From Diphasiastrum complanatum (Eukaryota > Streptophyta > Lycopodiopsida > Lycopodiales > Lycopodiaceae), in contig CM055097.1 of assembly GCA_029204225.1 (NCBI GenBank), positions 28,569,192 through 28,633,191 on the forward strand: a DNA stretch of 64,000 nucleotides. Direction: 5' to 3'. The number at the start of each line of letters is the position of its first letter. Position 1 is the first letter of the stretch. The translations under genes and the position numbers were made by a program. Shown here piece after piece: positions 1 through 12,596 of this stretch. Under the pieces are notes generated by a model. The model saw only the letters and a list, made by a program, of their open reading frames with translations. It ran no database searches and was not told the DNA's origin.

Positions 1-134
1 CAGCATTGTTTCTAGGTTGATGCAAGAACCATCAACTTTCTCCATCTCCTTTATCTCCTTAGATAGAGAATTGAAACTACTTTATCTCTTGATTGGAGTT
101 GAATAATATTAAATCCTAGCAAAAGTTAACATTC

Positions 135-325
135 AGGAGGCCACCTTTGCCATCAACTTCAATTGAGATTTTCAAGTTTGTGATTGCAATATTCTTGGAT
201 AATTGGTGGAACGTAGAAGTTGTACACCACCATTGAGGACGCCACCTCTACCATCAACTTCAAATGACATTTTCAGGTTTGTGATTGCAATACTTCTTAG
301 ATAATTGGTAGATTGTAGACTACAA
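135..325. repeat. Imperfect tandem duplication, about 100-bp unit
   Basis: Two adjacent copies share a core containing CCATCAACTTCAA, TTTGTGATTGCAATA and GATAATTGGT. They differ by scattered substitutions and small indels, so the duplication is old. No coding sense is apparent. Confidence 0.7.
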
Positions 326-344
326 CTACGTGTGTCATCCCATC

Positions 345-3300
345 CCACATAAGTAGCTTCAAGCAAGTGACCAATTATTGCATGTCTTCATTTGTAAATG
401 ATTATGAAGTGTATGGATAGATGAAAGGTAATCTTCATATAGCTTGTTCTTTACGAATGATAAAAGGTTTTCTACTTATGGATAAATAATCTGTCAGGCT
501 TTTAAACAAAAAACAAAAATGCACGACTTGAATCAAAAGTGTGCGTTTACAAAATTGCTGAAGAGGTAATATATTATCCTTGAGTGACTTGTACCGATTA
601 GTGTTTGTATATTTGTTGAATTCTTGTTGCACGGTTTATGTGATTTCTTGTTTGACTCGGTACATTAAGCAAAACTGGACCAGGTGACCAAAGTTCCGTT
701 AGGAGATAAACATGGCACTTGATATTAGATAACAATCTTCAGCCATCCTATCTTTGGAAAGTGTGACATTAGTTAATAACAACCTATACTCAGTGTTCAA
801 ACGTTCAAGCTGATCTCTTCAAACATATGGTAATGTGCTTGAACCATAGATTCATAACAAATACCAACAGGCTTGGCAATGCAGTAGTACAACTTCAGAG
901 TGTCATACGAAATATATTCCTAAGCAGAATTTGAATATGCCAACAAAACTGCTAGATGCTAAGTTTTGAAATATCCAAATATTTGTTACCACACAGTGTT
1001 TACAGAGTGTTACGATGGTGCAATAGATTTTAGTAAAGGTAAAAAACATCCTCTTTTGGGATGCAATTAAACAAGTGATTCAGATTCGTTCCCCTTAAAA
1101 TTAAGGCACCAGCTCCTTGGTTGAGTGAAATTTAAGGCAATCCTATATCATTTTTATAACCATAAACTTGTGAGTACGATAACCAAATGGATGGGAAAAT
1201 TCACCCCGACCAAATGCCCAAAACAAGCAATCTTAACAGTTCCAACACCCTCTGCAATGCTGAGAAGCTTTTCTATTACTGATATACAAAACCTTGATAA
1301 AATGACAAGAAACAATAGAAGAAGCCCACTGGACCAATGATCTCGTCGACTAAAACCAATGAGCAAGGCAAACTCTCTGAGAGAACTTACAAGTCATACA
1401 TGTATATCCATTCAGAATTGAACACAACTTACATAAGACAAAATATACTGTAGCCTATAAAAAACACACGTAATAATAATCTTGACAAAGTTGTGAAAAT
1501 CTCGGTACATAACCAATCAAAGAAACGTTTTTTCGTTGAAGTTTGGCAAATGTACCAATAGTGCTTTAGGTGAGATGACTGACTCATCACATTAATAATG
1601 CTTCCAATGTAAAGAAACCTTTACAAGGAAACAAGCATGTCATGAGCTAATTATTCACCAATCCAGATTAACAAAATCGCAAAGATTTGAATTTTCATCT
1701 ACATGATAAAATCATTACAACGTCTGAAGTAGCAAACAAAGGAGGCTAGAATGAACATGGTGTTGCGACAAAATCTAGAGCATAAGCAATCCCACCTAAG
1801 AAAGGAAAGATGCATTGAGTCAAATCCACAAAAGGTTACTCTATAGGCAGACCTTGAACCAAAACCAGGAATGAACCAATATGAACAACACAGTATGAAA
1901 AAAGACTAGAGAAGCAATAAACTCGAATCTAGCAACAAGGGTTCAGTTTGATCCAATCATCATATGACTCGTGTACAAAAAAAAAACAAAAGCAGCAGAT
2001 ATTCTTGGAAAACTTAACGTTGTATCTTGCAACAACAAAAAAATCTTTGCTACCGACCACTTGCACCATTTTTGTTAGATTAGTTTATAAATAAAAAAAC
2101 TTCATATTTTGATTGTCCACACAAAGCACGGGGTGAAAGCAACTCTTTTAAATTGGTTTCAACTTCGTATCAAGTTTAAATATGATCTATTTTGATCAAA
2201 ACTAGATGCAAATGTTCCATTAAGAATAGTCCCCGACATAACAAAGCAGCAGCGCAATGTTCAACTTTATAGAGTCCACCTGCAGGTCCTAGACCAAGTG
2301 CTAGGGTATCTCTACTTTCAACAAAGCTAAACAATTTTTGGAAAATTAAGTTAGTGTTATGTTGCATTGTAGTTTAGCGCACAGTTTTATTCCTAAAGAC
2401 TGAGGCTGATGTCAATGCCATATTAATCTAGGAATTTGTTCACCTATCACCCCAATCGAGATAGAGTGACACAAATCTGATCACCAATTCCAGCTTAAAA
2501 GGCCGATGCAAAAAATTTCAAGTGTAACTGTCACTAATGTCCACCGCTACTTCAAGGCACAATGCCTAACTGCCACAATGATTCCCCTAAAATTTAAACT
2601 TATCTCAGATCAATTTTTAATATAAATACCAATTAAAGTTCTCTTTGCAGTATCTCGAACCAAACACATGAAAAGTGTTCAAAATCATATCAAATTATCA
2701 CACACCGTTATATTCTAGAATTTAGAGCTCCCAGAGACAGAAGACTAATGAACTAAACAGTCTCAGAAAAAATAAAATGACCACGCTTAATAAATTAAGA
2801 GAGAACATAGAACTTGTTTGCAATCACAAAATACCAATGTCAAGATGTTCGTAACCTCTAGCATGAAGTAGATCTAGCTAATGGCTATTAGCACCCCTTA
2901 TTATTTTTCGGAGAACTTTCAATATCTTGTCCTCAAGTACAAGGACAAGTGCAATAAAGGCCCCGAGTCAACCTAAGAAGCTACGTCTCTGGAAACTGAA
3001 ATCATTGAATGATACTAGAACAGGAATCTATATTTTCAAAGCTAAGTCCTATCCTGACAGTATATGTAACAACAAAAAATTTGGTTTATTCAATAATAGG
3101 CAAGCCAGATACGTATATTGTCAAGACTAAGTAAGTTGAATATCGACAGTCTTTTGTGGCAACAGGAGTTGTTTAACATTCAACAACATGAAGATTATTT
3201 GATGAAACTAGAACAAAAGTACAGTAGATTGCCAGAACTAAGAAGACCTATCTCAGTTGTAGTAGTTGGCAACAATAGAAGTTGTACGATCCTATCATAA

Positions 3301-3400
3301 ACGACACTTTCATACTAAAAAATTGAAAGATTCTTTTGAGATCTCAAAAGATTTCAAGGAGAAATGGAAGATGGGATTAATTTATAGACAGGACTACATA
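345..3400. other. AT-rich stretch with no recognisable gene
   Basis: I read both strands and found only short open frames (up to about 70 codons) with no family resemblance, no LTR ends and no tRNA-like fold that I could recognise. It may be intergenic DNA or intron and UTR of a gene outside the window. On the - strand near 3870-3980 a stretch ends in a good donor-like CAG|GTAAAT, but no coding continuation could be linked to it. Confidence 0.4.
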
Positions 3401-3765
3401 TCTGACAAAGTGCTGTGTCACCAAATAAAAAAAAAAACATCCACAGAATTCATGCACGAAGAGATTAAACTGCATTCTTAGGCAATTTTAGTTGGCAAAG
3501 AAACATGGGACTAACCTCATAGATAGGACTATCATGCTTGACAGGATGCTAAATCACCATAGAAATAAGTAAAAGTAGAAAACTCATGCAAGAAGTGATG
3601 AAACTGTATTCTCATGAACTTTCCATGGGCAAAGGAACATGGAATTGAAGTCATAAATGGGACTATCATAATAACTGACAGGTTACCAAACCACCATAGA
3701 AAAGAAAATAGGCATTACAAAACACACGCAAGAAGAGATTAAACTCTATTCCAGCTTCCAAGCAG
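3350..3765. repeat. Degenerate tandem triplication, about 135-bp period
   Basis: Three successive blocks each contain a GACAG...ACCA motif, a GCAAGAAGAG-like motif and a variant of GATTAAACTGCATTCT, near 3461, 3597 and 3735. They are clearly related but diverged. There is no evidence of coding. Confidence 0.55.
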
Positions 3766-3769
3766 CAGA

Positions 3770-5405
3770 TTCATGACAGCCGCATATGCCAAATCCGAAA
3801 TAGAGAAAAGTAAACAAAACAGACTGGCTGGCTTCCGCTTTCTGGAATGCTAGCAAACAACTCATTTACCTGCAAAGGTTGCGATCCAGGGAACGGCGAA
3901 GGAGAAGCAATCTGATGCTGCCGAAAGGAATGGCATGATGGAAATATTTTACGCCCAACCACTGGGATCTTTGCCACGTGGCAGACGTGCCACTTGGACT
4001 CTTTTCAACGGTTGATCTTAGCACGTGGCAAAATCTTAACGTTAATGACAGGATCCAACGGTGATCAGCTTAAATCGATATTTCGCAGAAGCATGATGCC
4101 CGCCGCTTCCATCCATCCCAAACCCTAATACTTATTGCATCGTTAAAATGTGAAGTAATACCATGTGCTAGCCAAAATATGTCATCCAAAAAGTTCATGA
4201 AAAAGAGTATTTTAAAGAGATTTTCGGCCATTCATGATAGCAATAAGCTATTGTGACCATTCGCTCACAGCTAAGGTCTCACGCTTAGGTGATTTTGAAT
4301 GGCGGAAGGTCACCCACCAAGGCAGTTCCATCGGGGAAGGGCCTTCCGTTGCACGGAAACTTTTTTTACTTTTTTCTTTCTTTATTTTTTTGCCTTTATT
4401 TATTTTTTACATGCACCTTTCGCGCGGAAGGTCGTGTAAATTTTTTTCACATGCAACTTTTGCATTACAGAAGATGCATGTAAAAAAATATATATTTTAA
4501 GAGACGCGAACATTACGTTGTGTGAGGCACCTCTTCTTTTTTCATGAAAAAGTAGAAAAATGATTTTATGCATTAAAATGAATCTTTTTATATTTTTATT
4601 CTTCTAAAATGTAATTTTCTTTTTTCTTAAATCTTAACCACTTGAAAGCTTGAGCTCAAAGGCAAAGCTTAAATTTACTTAACAATATGGTAGTAGAATT
4701 CGAAAACTAAAATCTTAAAACCTAGAGTGTTTTCATACTAGTGGTACAAACCCAATGGGGTTGGCTGAGTAAGTTAACTTGGCATCCAAATTATATTTTG
4801 TCTCAGGTTCAAACCTATCTTGGAAACTAAGATGCATAGTAGTGCCACCAATCAGTGTATGCATATTATCTCTTATCGCTCAATTTCACGAGCAAACCTA
4901 GCACCATGCCGAATTTGATAGCCATAAACAAGTAAATTCTATCCAACTAATACACCCAACTCAACAAACAGGCCAAAACTTGCAATAGTTCACATTTGTG
5001 CGAGGTACACTTAGAGCCACAAGCCACGATAGATATATTGACAACCGGTTCTGGACTAAACAATCTTGATGACATACTGCTAAGATCAAGGATGGAATGG
5101 TCCTAACAACCTATTGTTGGTGTCAGGAGATAACCATCCCTCGTGTGCCAGAATAAAAATGTTGGGTGGCCTTTCAACTAGCATTTTTAGTAACATTGAA
5201 ACCCCAAAGGTAATCAAAGCTAATCAGAGAAATGTCACTATATTGGTAAGTTTGAAAATATACAATCCATCAATTTTGGTCTCCAAGGACATCCATGACT
5301 AATGCCAAGACAACTTTCTAGCAAGAGGCGCTTGGACCTTTGTCCTAAGTCACCCGCATCCCCTTACAGTTTCGTTGTCATTAACCACATCATTGCCTAG
5401 TTTGG
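3770..5405. other. Non-coding stretch, nothing assigned
   Basis: No ORF of convincing length or family similarity. Two CACGTGGCA-type G-box-like motifs lie at 3970-4030, and a locally GC-richer patch with repeated CGGAAGG sits at 4300-4430. These could belong to a promoter, but no gene is visible on either side to attach it to. Confidence 0.35.
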
Positions 5406-5406
5406 T

Positions 5407-5409
<3 letters not shown>

Positions 5410-5500
<91 letters not shown>
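5410..5500. repeat. (TC)n microsatellite
   Basis: Uninterrupted TC dinucleotide run of about 90 bp. The Leu-Ser and Arg-Glu open frames across it are artefacts of the repeat. Confidence 0.98.
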
Positions 5501-5505
<5 letters not shown>

Positions 5506-6715
5506 TTGTTTTCTCTCTCTAAAGTCTTTATTTCTCAAGCTTCCTTTATCCATGGCTCATGTGATGCCAAGTAAATGTACACTAAATAGAGCTCTCTAGA
5601 GTTTACTAGAGCCATTAAATTGGATGGCCAAAGGAACAACACTAGTGTCAATGACGTCAAGAGCGAGCGGAACTAATGTAACATGAAAACTTTCATTGAT
5701 CTTGTGAAAATCTGATGTTTTCATCAAATGTCAAATTAATTAGAGTTGTGTCTCCTACTTATCCTTCTTATTACTTAAGCTACTCGGCATAGTACTTGAT
5801 TTATTGACTTTTTTTATTGAGAATAACTAGCTACCACAAAGAGGCTTAATTTGTACATATGAAATCAAAATTGTAACTACCATTTCTTCAACAACAAAAA
5901 AAAAAAGGATAAGTGGAACCCGAAATATCATTAATTGGGGGGTAGCGTAAAACATCTACTCCTATTTCTTTCCCTCTCCAAGGAAACTCCCTAAACTCCT
6001 CATAAACATATCACAAGTGGAGTCACCTCCGGTTACACGGTCATGTCATAATGATTGATAGGAGTTAGTTGTGCCCACTATCACATGGTCAATAACTTTG
6101 GGCCCCTTCACCAATAGAACATTGACATGTGATATTCAATTGATCTATAACTCTGGACCAACATTCCATTCCATATAACAAGGGATTCACCTCAAGTAAG
6201 CTATTACATGCTCTTATGGGTACATAACATTTCCTCTACTAGGGAGAAGATGTAGTGGGCAGTAAAAGGTCGACTCATGGTCAACTCATGCTCAGATACC
6301 TAAGTAATGGGCTCTCCCCAAATGAATTTTGTTTTAGGATCGTGAATGCAAATTGTCTGTACCGGAATTAAGAGCTATAACTCTATTACCATTTATATAC
6401 TAGAGTGCTTTGATTTGTTATATGTCATATTATGTAGAGTTTCAGAGATATTCTAAAATGAAAACAATCAGAGTTTTTTCAATACACACTATTTATACAA
6501 AGGTATAGTAGACTGTCATGATGAGACTCATGACTGAGACTTATGTAGAATACAAGAGACATACATGGCTAGACACAAGTCCTAAAAACAACATTCATTC
6601 ATAGCCTAGAGATGAACGACCATAGTGTTAGCAAACTTAGGATGAGCTATCAAGTGCGATAAGTGATCATCTTAATGATTTCAAATAGTTGCTTAATCAG
6701 CTAGCTATGAATAAC
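5501..6715. other. Non-coding stretch, nothing assigned
   Basis: AT-rich sequence with no open frame of note. It may include leader or LTR remains of the Copia gag scrap that follows, but I could not define LTR ends. Confidence 0.3.
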
Positions 6716-6719
6716 AAGG

Positions 6720-6937
6720 CAGTTGCCTTATATTCAAATAAATAATTGTCCAAGAAGAAGACAAATTCGAAAGACAAGAAGACAAATACTGAGCAAATCG
6801 ATTCGAACTAGCATCAACAACACGTTCGACAGCAACAGAAATCCAAGACCAAGCTATTCTGCAAATATTGGAAGAGAATCAATCATGACATCAAGGATTG
6901 TCGAATTCTCAAGCATAATGAAGTGAAGAAGAAGATG
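6720..6937 (+). pseudogene. Copia gag zinc-knuckle fragment
   Basis: Near 6855-6920 a + strand frame reads as a Gag nucleocapsid piece of the pattern C-K-Y-W...H-D-I-K-D-C followed by NEVKKK. It closely resembles the knuckle of the larger Copia gag at 31064 (C-R-Y-C...H-D-I-K-E-C). The second Cys of the CCHC knuckle has become Trp. Flanking Gag sequence is frameshifted and short, so this is a relic. Gag normally packages element RNA in cytoplasmic particles. Confidence 0.6.
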
Positions 6938-7039
6938 TAGTAGCAAGAGTTCCTACACTCATTTAAAGGGATAGGAATCTCTTTATTAGAAAGAGACGAG
7001 TGGTGATATCTGTAGTTTCATATAAACTAATTAGAATGT

Positions 7040-7260
7040 CCCATGCTTATTTGGCAGTGGAATAATTAGCTACATGGGCTATTTGGGAATCTTTTAGATT
7101 TAGGCATATGATGGCTAAGGCTTTGCCATCCTTCGCTTTCGAAATGGTCAACGATTCTGGTTCAGCCAGTTTGGCTCTCGAACTGTTTACGTATCCCCAT
7201 AGTTCCTTTTCAATTACAATCATCCTCATTTTGAACTTCCACATGTAAGTTCGTCGATGA
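7040..7260 (-). pseudogene. Copia gag N-terminal fragment
   Basis: The - strand reads through [18 protein letters not shown] and [18 protein letters not shown], the typical N-terminal part of a plant Copia Gag. It is the same family as the gag at 31064 (WKLKLQMMLIDRDLWDVV...). Only about 65 residues remain. It abuts the GA microsatellite at its 5' side and faces the + strand knuckle fragment at 6720, so two pieces of one family lie in opposite orientation. Confidence 0.65.
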
Positions 7261-7312
7261 CGGCGGGCGGCCGCTGGTGTGTGTGTGCACGTAGGGGCGT
7301 GCGGTGCACACA

Positions 7313-7776
<464 letters not shown>

Positions 7777-10062
7777 AAAATCTTGATTTGCAGCTATTAT
7801 CTCTTTCCAAACCGAATATTGAATCTTCGTTTCTTTGCCAGAATAATTTGCTCAAAATCTACGAGCTTTAGATCCTCCAATGCTTGGTTTGCATGGAATA
7901 TTTCATGATTTACCTAAAAGCTTGTCGTCTTTTTTTATTTTAACATGGCCTTTATGTAAGCCTGCTTTAGACAATACATCCTCTAATCTGGATATAGCTT
8001 GTTTTGAAGATGATTCCGGTTCGGTGTTTCATTCAAACAAGATGTGAAGATATATTATTTTTTATTATATGCTCCTCTGCATGCAATGTCCAAATATGAA
8101 CATTCTGGATCATATTCTTGTACTCCTTGTCATGTCTTTTGATGTATTCATGCAGTACAAACAATGATGTTTAAAGTTTGCACCATGGGATACATTGAAC
8201 ATACATTTTAATGTCTTCATCAGATCTCCTGCTAAATGCCATTCTATGTTGAAAGTGCCAATTCCAAAAACATTGAGTGGAACTCCCTCCATGTGATTTT
8301 TTATGGTGGCAAGATATGACGTTCTATTAAATATCCATGAGAGAATGTCATGGTCTTCTTTCAACACCTATAAGAGAAACAAAAAATTGATTTAGCATAA
8401 CATTGACATAGAGAAGATTATTCAAATGGAATCCATATAAGATTATCCCTATAGAATCTATAAAGGAACTACTATACCTGAAAAGCTGCTAACCACAAAA
8501 TATCATTTTTTGATTGAACATTGAAGTTGAGGCCTTTTGAGTATTCTAAATTTGAAAGTGCTCCATTCATGATCGTAAGACTGACTCTCTCCATTTTTTG
8601 TCCTTTTATAATTTCAGACTCATCTAACTTAAGAACAACTATCAACTTGTTATTGACATTCTCATTTGCAATACCATAAAAATCTATGATGAATGTTAGT
8701 AACTGTTTAATTTCAATAATTAGATTGTTGGAATAGTTATAAACTAGACATTCTCCCTTCGAGCAATACACTTCATTGATATGAGATGGATTACCGACTA
8801 TTTTCTGCATACCTTGGTTTAACATGTCTCTTTTCTAAAAAAGATGAAATGGTTGTGGGATTGGAAACTTTTTAATACTTACCTGTGCAAATACTTCATT
8901 TATCATCTTAAACATTGTTGCATATGCTTCTCTACTGATGCTAGAAAAATCACATACCCCCTGAACCAATGTGGTGTCCAATACTTTTTAACTTCATTCA
9001 TAATGCTATCAGTAATTGAAGCCTTAATATTTTATATTTTGTTATTGTTTAACATTGATTTCATAGATTTAGAAGTTAAAATAGAACCTAGCGAGTTTCG
9101 AATGGAAATCTCATCGGCCAAATGGTCTTCAAGAACCAATGTTGATCTGCATTGCAAATATAATGTTCATAAAATAGTCAATAGAGATTAGGACACTCGT
9201 AGTATTCACAACATCATAATAAACAAATAAACTATGAGTGGAAATTAATAAATAACAAAACTAGTATGATTGAATCAAAAAGTTCAAGAAATATTAAACC
9301 AAATAAGCTATAACTTCCTTAAATGCACGGATTCTTCTTTTTCGATAACCTCCTCTAGATGATAGATCACATATATCCTTGGTTACCCGGTCTTTTTCTC
9401 TTGTTGCTTTTTACCGTTCTGTTGAGCAGATCCATATCTTTAACAAGAGACAAATATGAGATGCGCATGGATTGAAATGCAATTTTTATCTCATCATTAC
9501 TAGTTGTAAAATAATGCAAAGGAGATTTCAACATTTGAATCTCCTTCTTGAACATCTCATTTTCTTGCAAACAAATTTTCAACTTTGTAGATTTTTATTC
9601 GCATTCCTTTGATGTTTTCCTTAATTCCTCTTCCAAATAATGTATTCTTTGCATTGAATGTGCATTCCCATAGAGTTTCAAATTCTCACAGTAATCCTAA
9701 AGGCTATTTTTGCCATGACACATATAGATTATCAATTGAGTCACCGAATGAAAATCCAGATGTTGCAATGAATATGGATTAATAGGAAACAATGTTCCTA
9801 ATGACCATAAATCTACATGCCTTAGCATTTCCTCATGTATTGGATCATATCAAAAGTTAAAAATTTGGGTTGTTTTGAATTTCTTGTCCTGAGCAGAGCA
9901 TATTCTGGTGACAGATCCACATGAAGATGATGAAGCTTTGTCATCAATACAATAGTATAGTAGCAAACAACACAATGACAATAACAGAGCTAGAGATGGC
10001 GCTAATAAACACTTGTATGACCCTAGAGATGGAGATGGCGTAGGCTTTGTTTCTATAATGTC
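7777..10062 (-). repeat. Duplicated 2.3-kb segment, copy 1
   Basis: This block is closely similar to 33508-35840 along its whole length. The left edge is shared from CAAAATCTTG, and the right edge ends in ATGTCA, after which the copies diverge. Its right edge sits directly on the reverse-transcriptase frame of the Copia element at 10063-13950, so it either inserted into or recombined with that element. I saw no terminal inverted repeats and no target duplication. It carries exons of an unrecognised gene on the - strand. Confidence 0.8.
8110..9600 (-). pseudogene. Unrecognised intron-containing gene, copy 1 (partial, decayed)
   Basis: On the - strand, coding-like blocks are separated by canonical splice signals. 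The first block is 9367-9582 (KSPLHYFTTSNDEIKI...). Next is an exon of about 8883-9146, with acceptor ATGCAG and donor CACAG|GTAAGT. Then an exon of about 8478-8834, with acceptor TTTTTTAG and donor TTTCAG|GTATAG, and a last exon from 8367 down to about 8110, with acceptor CTTATAG. The last exon contains HLAGDLMKTLKCMFNVSHGA followed by a C-x2-C pair (CLYC). I do not recognise the family; a C-x2-C after such a stretch occurs in some transposon-encoded proteins, but that is only a hint. Copy 1 is frameshifted in the 8883-9146 exon and lacks about 40 bp near 8110 that copy 2 keeps. Confidence 0.5.
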
Positions 10063-11952
10063 ACAAAAATAGATTAGAGAGCCTATAAGCTTTCTAAAGA
10101 GGGTGATGTCCTCAAAGGATGCTTCATCACCTTCATTAGTTGCTTTCACAACATGCTCCATAGGGGTGTCAATCCCCTTACAATCTTTCATACCAAGTCT
10201 TTCAAGAATGGAAGTAGCATACTTAGATTGACTTATGAAAGTACAATTGCTACTTCTAGACACTTCTATCCCAAGTATAAACTTTAGGAAGCCTAGATCT
10301 ACCATCTTGAACTCACTTGATAAATCAACTTTTACTTTGCTTATACCTTCATCATCATTTCCTGTCAAAATGATGTCATCAACACAAAGTACCAAAATGA
10401 TGATCATTCCTTCATTACATTTGAAATATAAAGAAGGTTCATAAGCACTTAGCACAAAGCCAAGAGAATAGAGAGAATCATGCAACCTAGAGTACCAAGC
10501 TTTAGGTGCTTGCTTCAAGCCATATAGGCTCTTTCTTAAGGAGCACACCTTTTGCTCCTCACCAACCTTGATGAATCCCTCGTGTTGCATCATGTAGATT
10601 TCCTCTTCTAAGAAGCCATTCAAGAAGGCATTTGTCACATCCATTTGGTAGAGATCCCACTTGAACAAAGTAGCAATGCAAATGATTAATCTAATAGTTA
10701 CAAGCTTAGCTATAGGTGAAAATGTTTCTTCATAACACAATCCTTTTATTTGAAGAAATCTCTTAGCAACAAGCCTAGCTTTGTACTTACTAATAGATCC
10801 ATCTTGATTGTACTTTATTCTATAAATCCACTTACATGCAAGTGGTTTCTTCCCTCTTGGAAGATTTACAAGATTCCAAGTTTCTTCTAATGCATCATAC
10901 TCTACTTGCATTGCATCTCTCCAAACTTTAGATTTATATGCTTTTTCAAAAGATGATGGTTCTTCAAGCAATGTAGCTAAGAAGGAGTAAGAGGTAGAAG
11001 GTGTAGAGTCTTCCTTTTGCTTTCCCTTGTCCACATAGATGATCCTTGAGGGCTCGGCCTTGCTTCTTGATGATCTTCCCGGCCCCTTTTGACTTGGATC
11101 CATGTCTCCATCCTCGAGTTTGTCAAGATCCTCCTCGGGTTTGTCAAGATCTTCAATGCACAATGGGTTAGATCCATTTGACAAGCTCTTAGCAAATTGT
11201 GACTCATCAAAAAGTACATCCTTGCTTACCTTTACTTTCTTGGATATAGGATCATATATCCTATAGCCCTTGCTATTTTCTCCATAGCCAACAAAGATCC
11301 CTTTGAAGGAGGTAGCATCTTCTTTCCTTCTAGTCTCCGAAGATATGTGAACATAACAAATACATCCAAAGATCTTAAAATCTTTTACATTGGGTTTCTT
11401 ATCAAACAAGGCTTGATAAGGTGAGATCCCATCTATAGCACTACTAGGAAGTCTATTACACAAGTAATTAAGACATGTTATAGCTTCTCCCCAAAATGAG
11501 ATGGGAAGTGATGCATCAAGTCTTAAAGACTTTGCCCACTCACATAGACTCCTATTTTTCCTCTTGGCCACCCCATTTTGTTGGGGGGTGTAGGGACAAG
11601 TGTATTGCAACTTAATGCCATTGATCTCACAAAAGTCTTTCATTTTATTGGAGGTGTACTCTCCTCCATTATCACATCTTAGTGCTTTGATGGAAGTACT
11701 AAGTTGTTTCTCTACTAGAAACTTGAACTTAATGAAAGCTTCATAAACTAGACTTTTCTTTGATAGTAGCTCAATCCATGTGAATCTAGTACAATCATCT
11801 ATAAAAGTTACATACATCAAAGCACCTCCATTACTTGCATGTGAAAAACTATGTACATCAAAATGTATGAGATCCAAGGGAGAGGTAGATCTTGATGAAG
11901 ATCTCTTGTAAGAAGATTTGTGTGACTTTGCAAGGCCACATGCCTCACACAT
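10063..11952 (-). pseudogene. Copia 1 pol: integrase and reverse transcriptase
   Basis: The frame begins in the integrase zinc finger (C-E-A-C) and continues through the integrase core: Asp in LIHFDVHSFS, Asp in LRCDNGGEY, then NGVAKRKNRS where the third catalytic residue should be Glu but is Lys. After the integrase C-terminus (FGCICYVH, GIFVGYGENSKGYRIYDP) comes the reverse transcriptase: WVNLP-like entry near 10880, KARLVAKRFLQIKG, MDVTNAFLNG, SLYGLKQAPKAWY and the active site LCVDDIILTG. It ends at KLIGSLIYF, just before RNase H. The frame then stays open for about 70 more codons inside the duplicated segment (to 9850), making a chimeric ORF of 700 codons. Confidence 0.9.
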
Positions 11953-12575
11953 CTTTCCACACTTCTTGAAGGCTCTTGGAGGCCGAGAGCTAGTTCCTTG
12001 CTTGCCATTGACTCCATAGATTGAAGATTAGGATGGCCTAATCTCTTATGCCATAGCTCTACTTGAGATAGCTCCTCCCTAGCCAAGTTCACACTTTCAC
12101 TTGCAACATTAGCATCCAACTTGAAAAGTCTACCTTGCTTAATGCCACTAGCTATGCACTTATCATTTTCCAAGATGGAACAAACTCCATTCTTGAAATG
12201 TACATCTAGTCCATTGTCCATTAATTGTCCTACACTAAGCAAGTTTCTTGAAATGGTAGGAACATACAAAACATTATCTAAATCTATACTTTTAGATGTG
12301 CCTAAGAAAAGAGGTATAGATCCTATGCCATCTATCTTGCATGCTTGATCACTAGCAGTGTATATTGACTTCTTAGAGCCATTACAAGATAGAAGAGTAG
12401 AAAAATAATGCTTGTTAAAAGACATGTGGGAACTAGCCCCACTATCTATCCACCATGTGTCTTGACTTGAAGTTGGTGTAGATGCAACCATTAAGGACGT
12501 GTTGAATCCATCCTCAACTTCTTCCTCTTGAGCAATGTTGCCTTGATCTCCATTGGCTTGTTGATTCTTCTTCAA
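11953..12575 (-). pseudogene. Copia 1 protease and integrase N-terminus
   Basis: The aspartic protease motif WWIDSGASSHM (active Asp in D-S-G) is present. It is followed by LYVPTISRNLLSVGQL and the His-His part of the integrase zinc finger (LWHKRLGHPN). The Cys-Cys half lies in the next frame, so a frameshift falls near 11950-11960. Apart from this, the protein follows the standard Copia order gag-protease-integrase-RT. Confidence 0.88.
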
Positions 12576-12596
12576 GTAGCATTCTGAGGCAAAGTG

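Noticed and set aside
3771-3977. First exon of a - strand gene ending in CAG|GTAAAT
   Set aside because: It starts without ATG (GTG) and no later exon could be found in 1-3770.
5350-5599. Open frames of Leu-Ser or Arg-Glu repeats
   Set aside because: They are translations of the TC/GA microsatellite.
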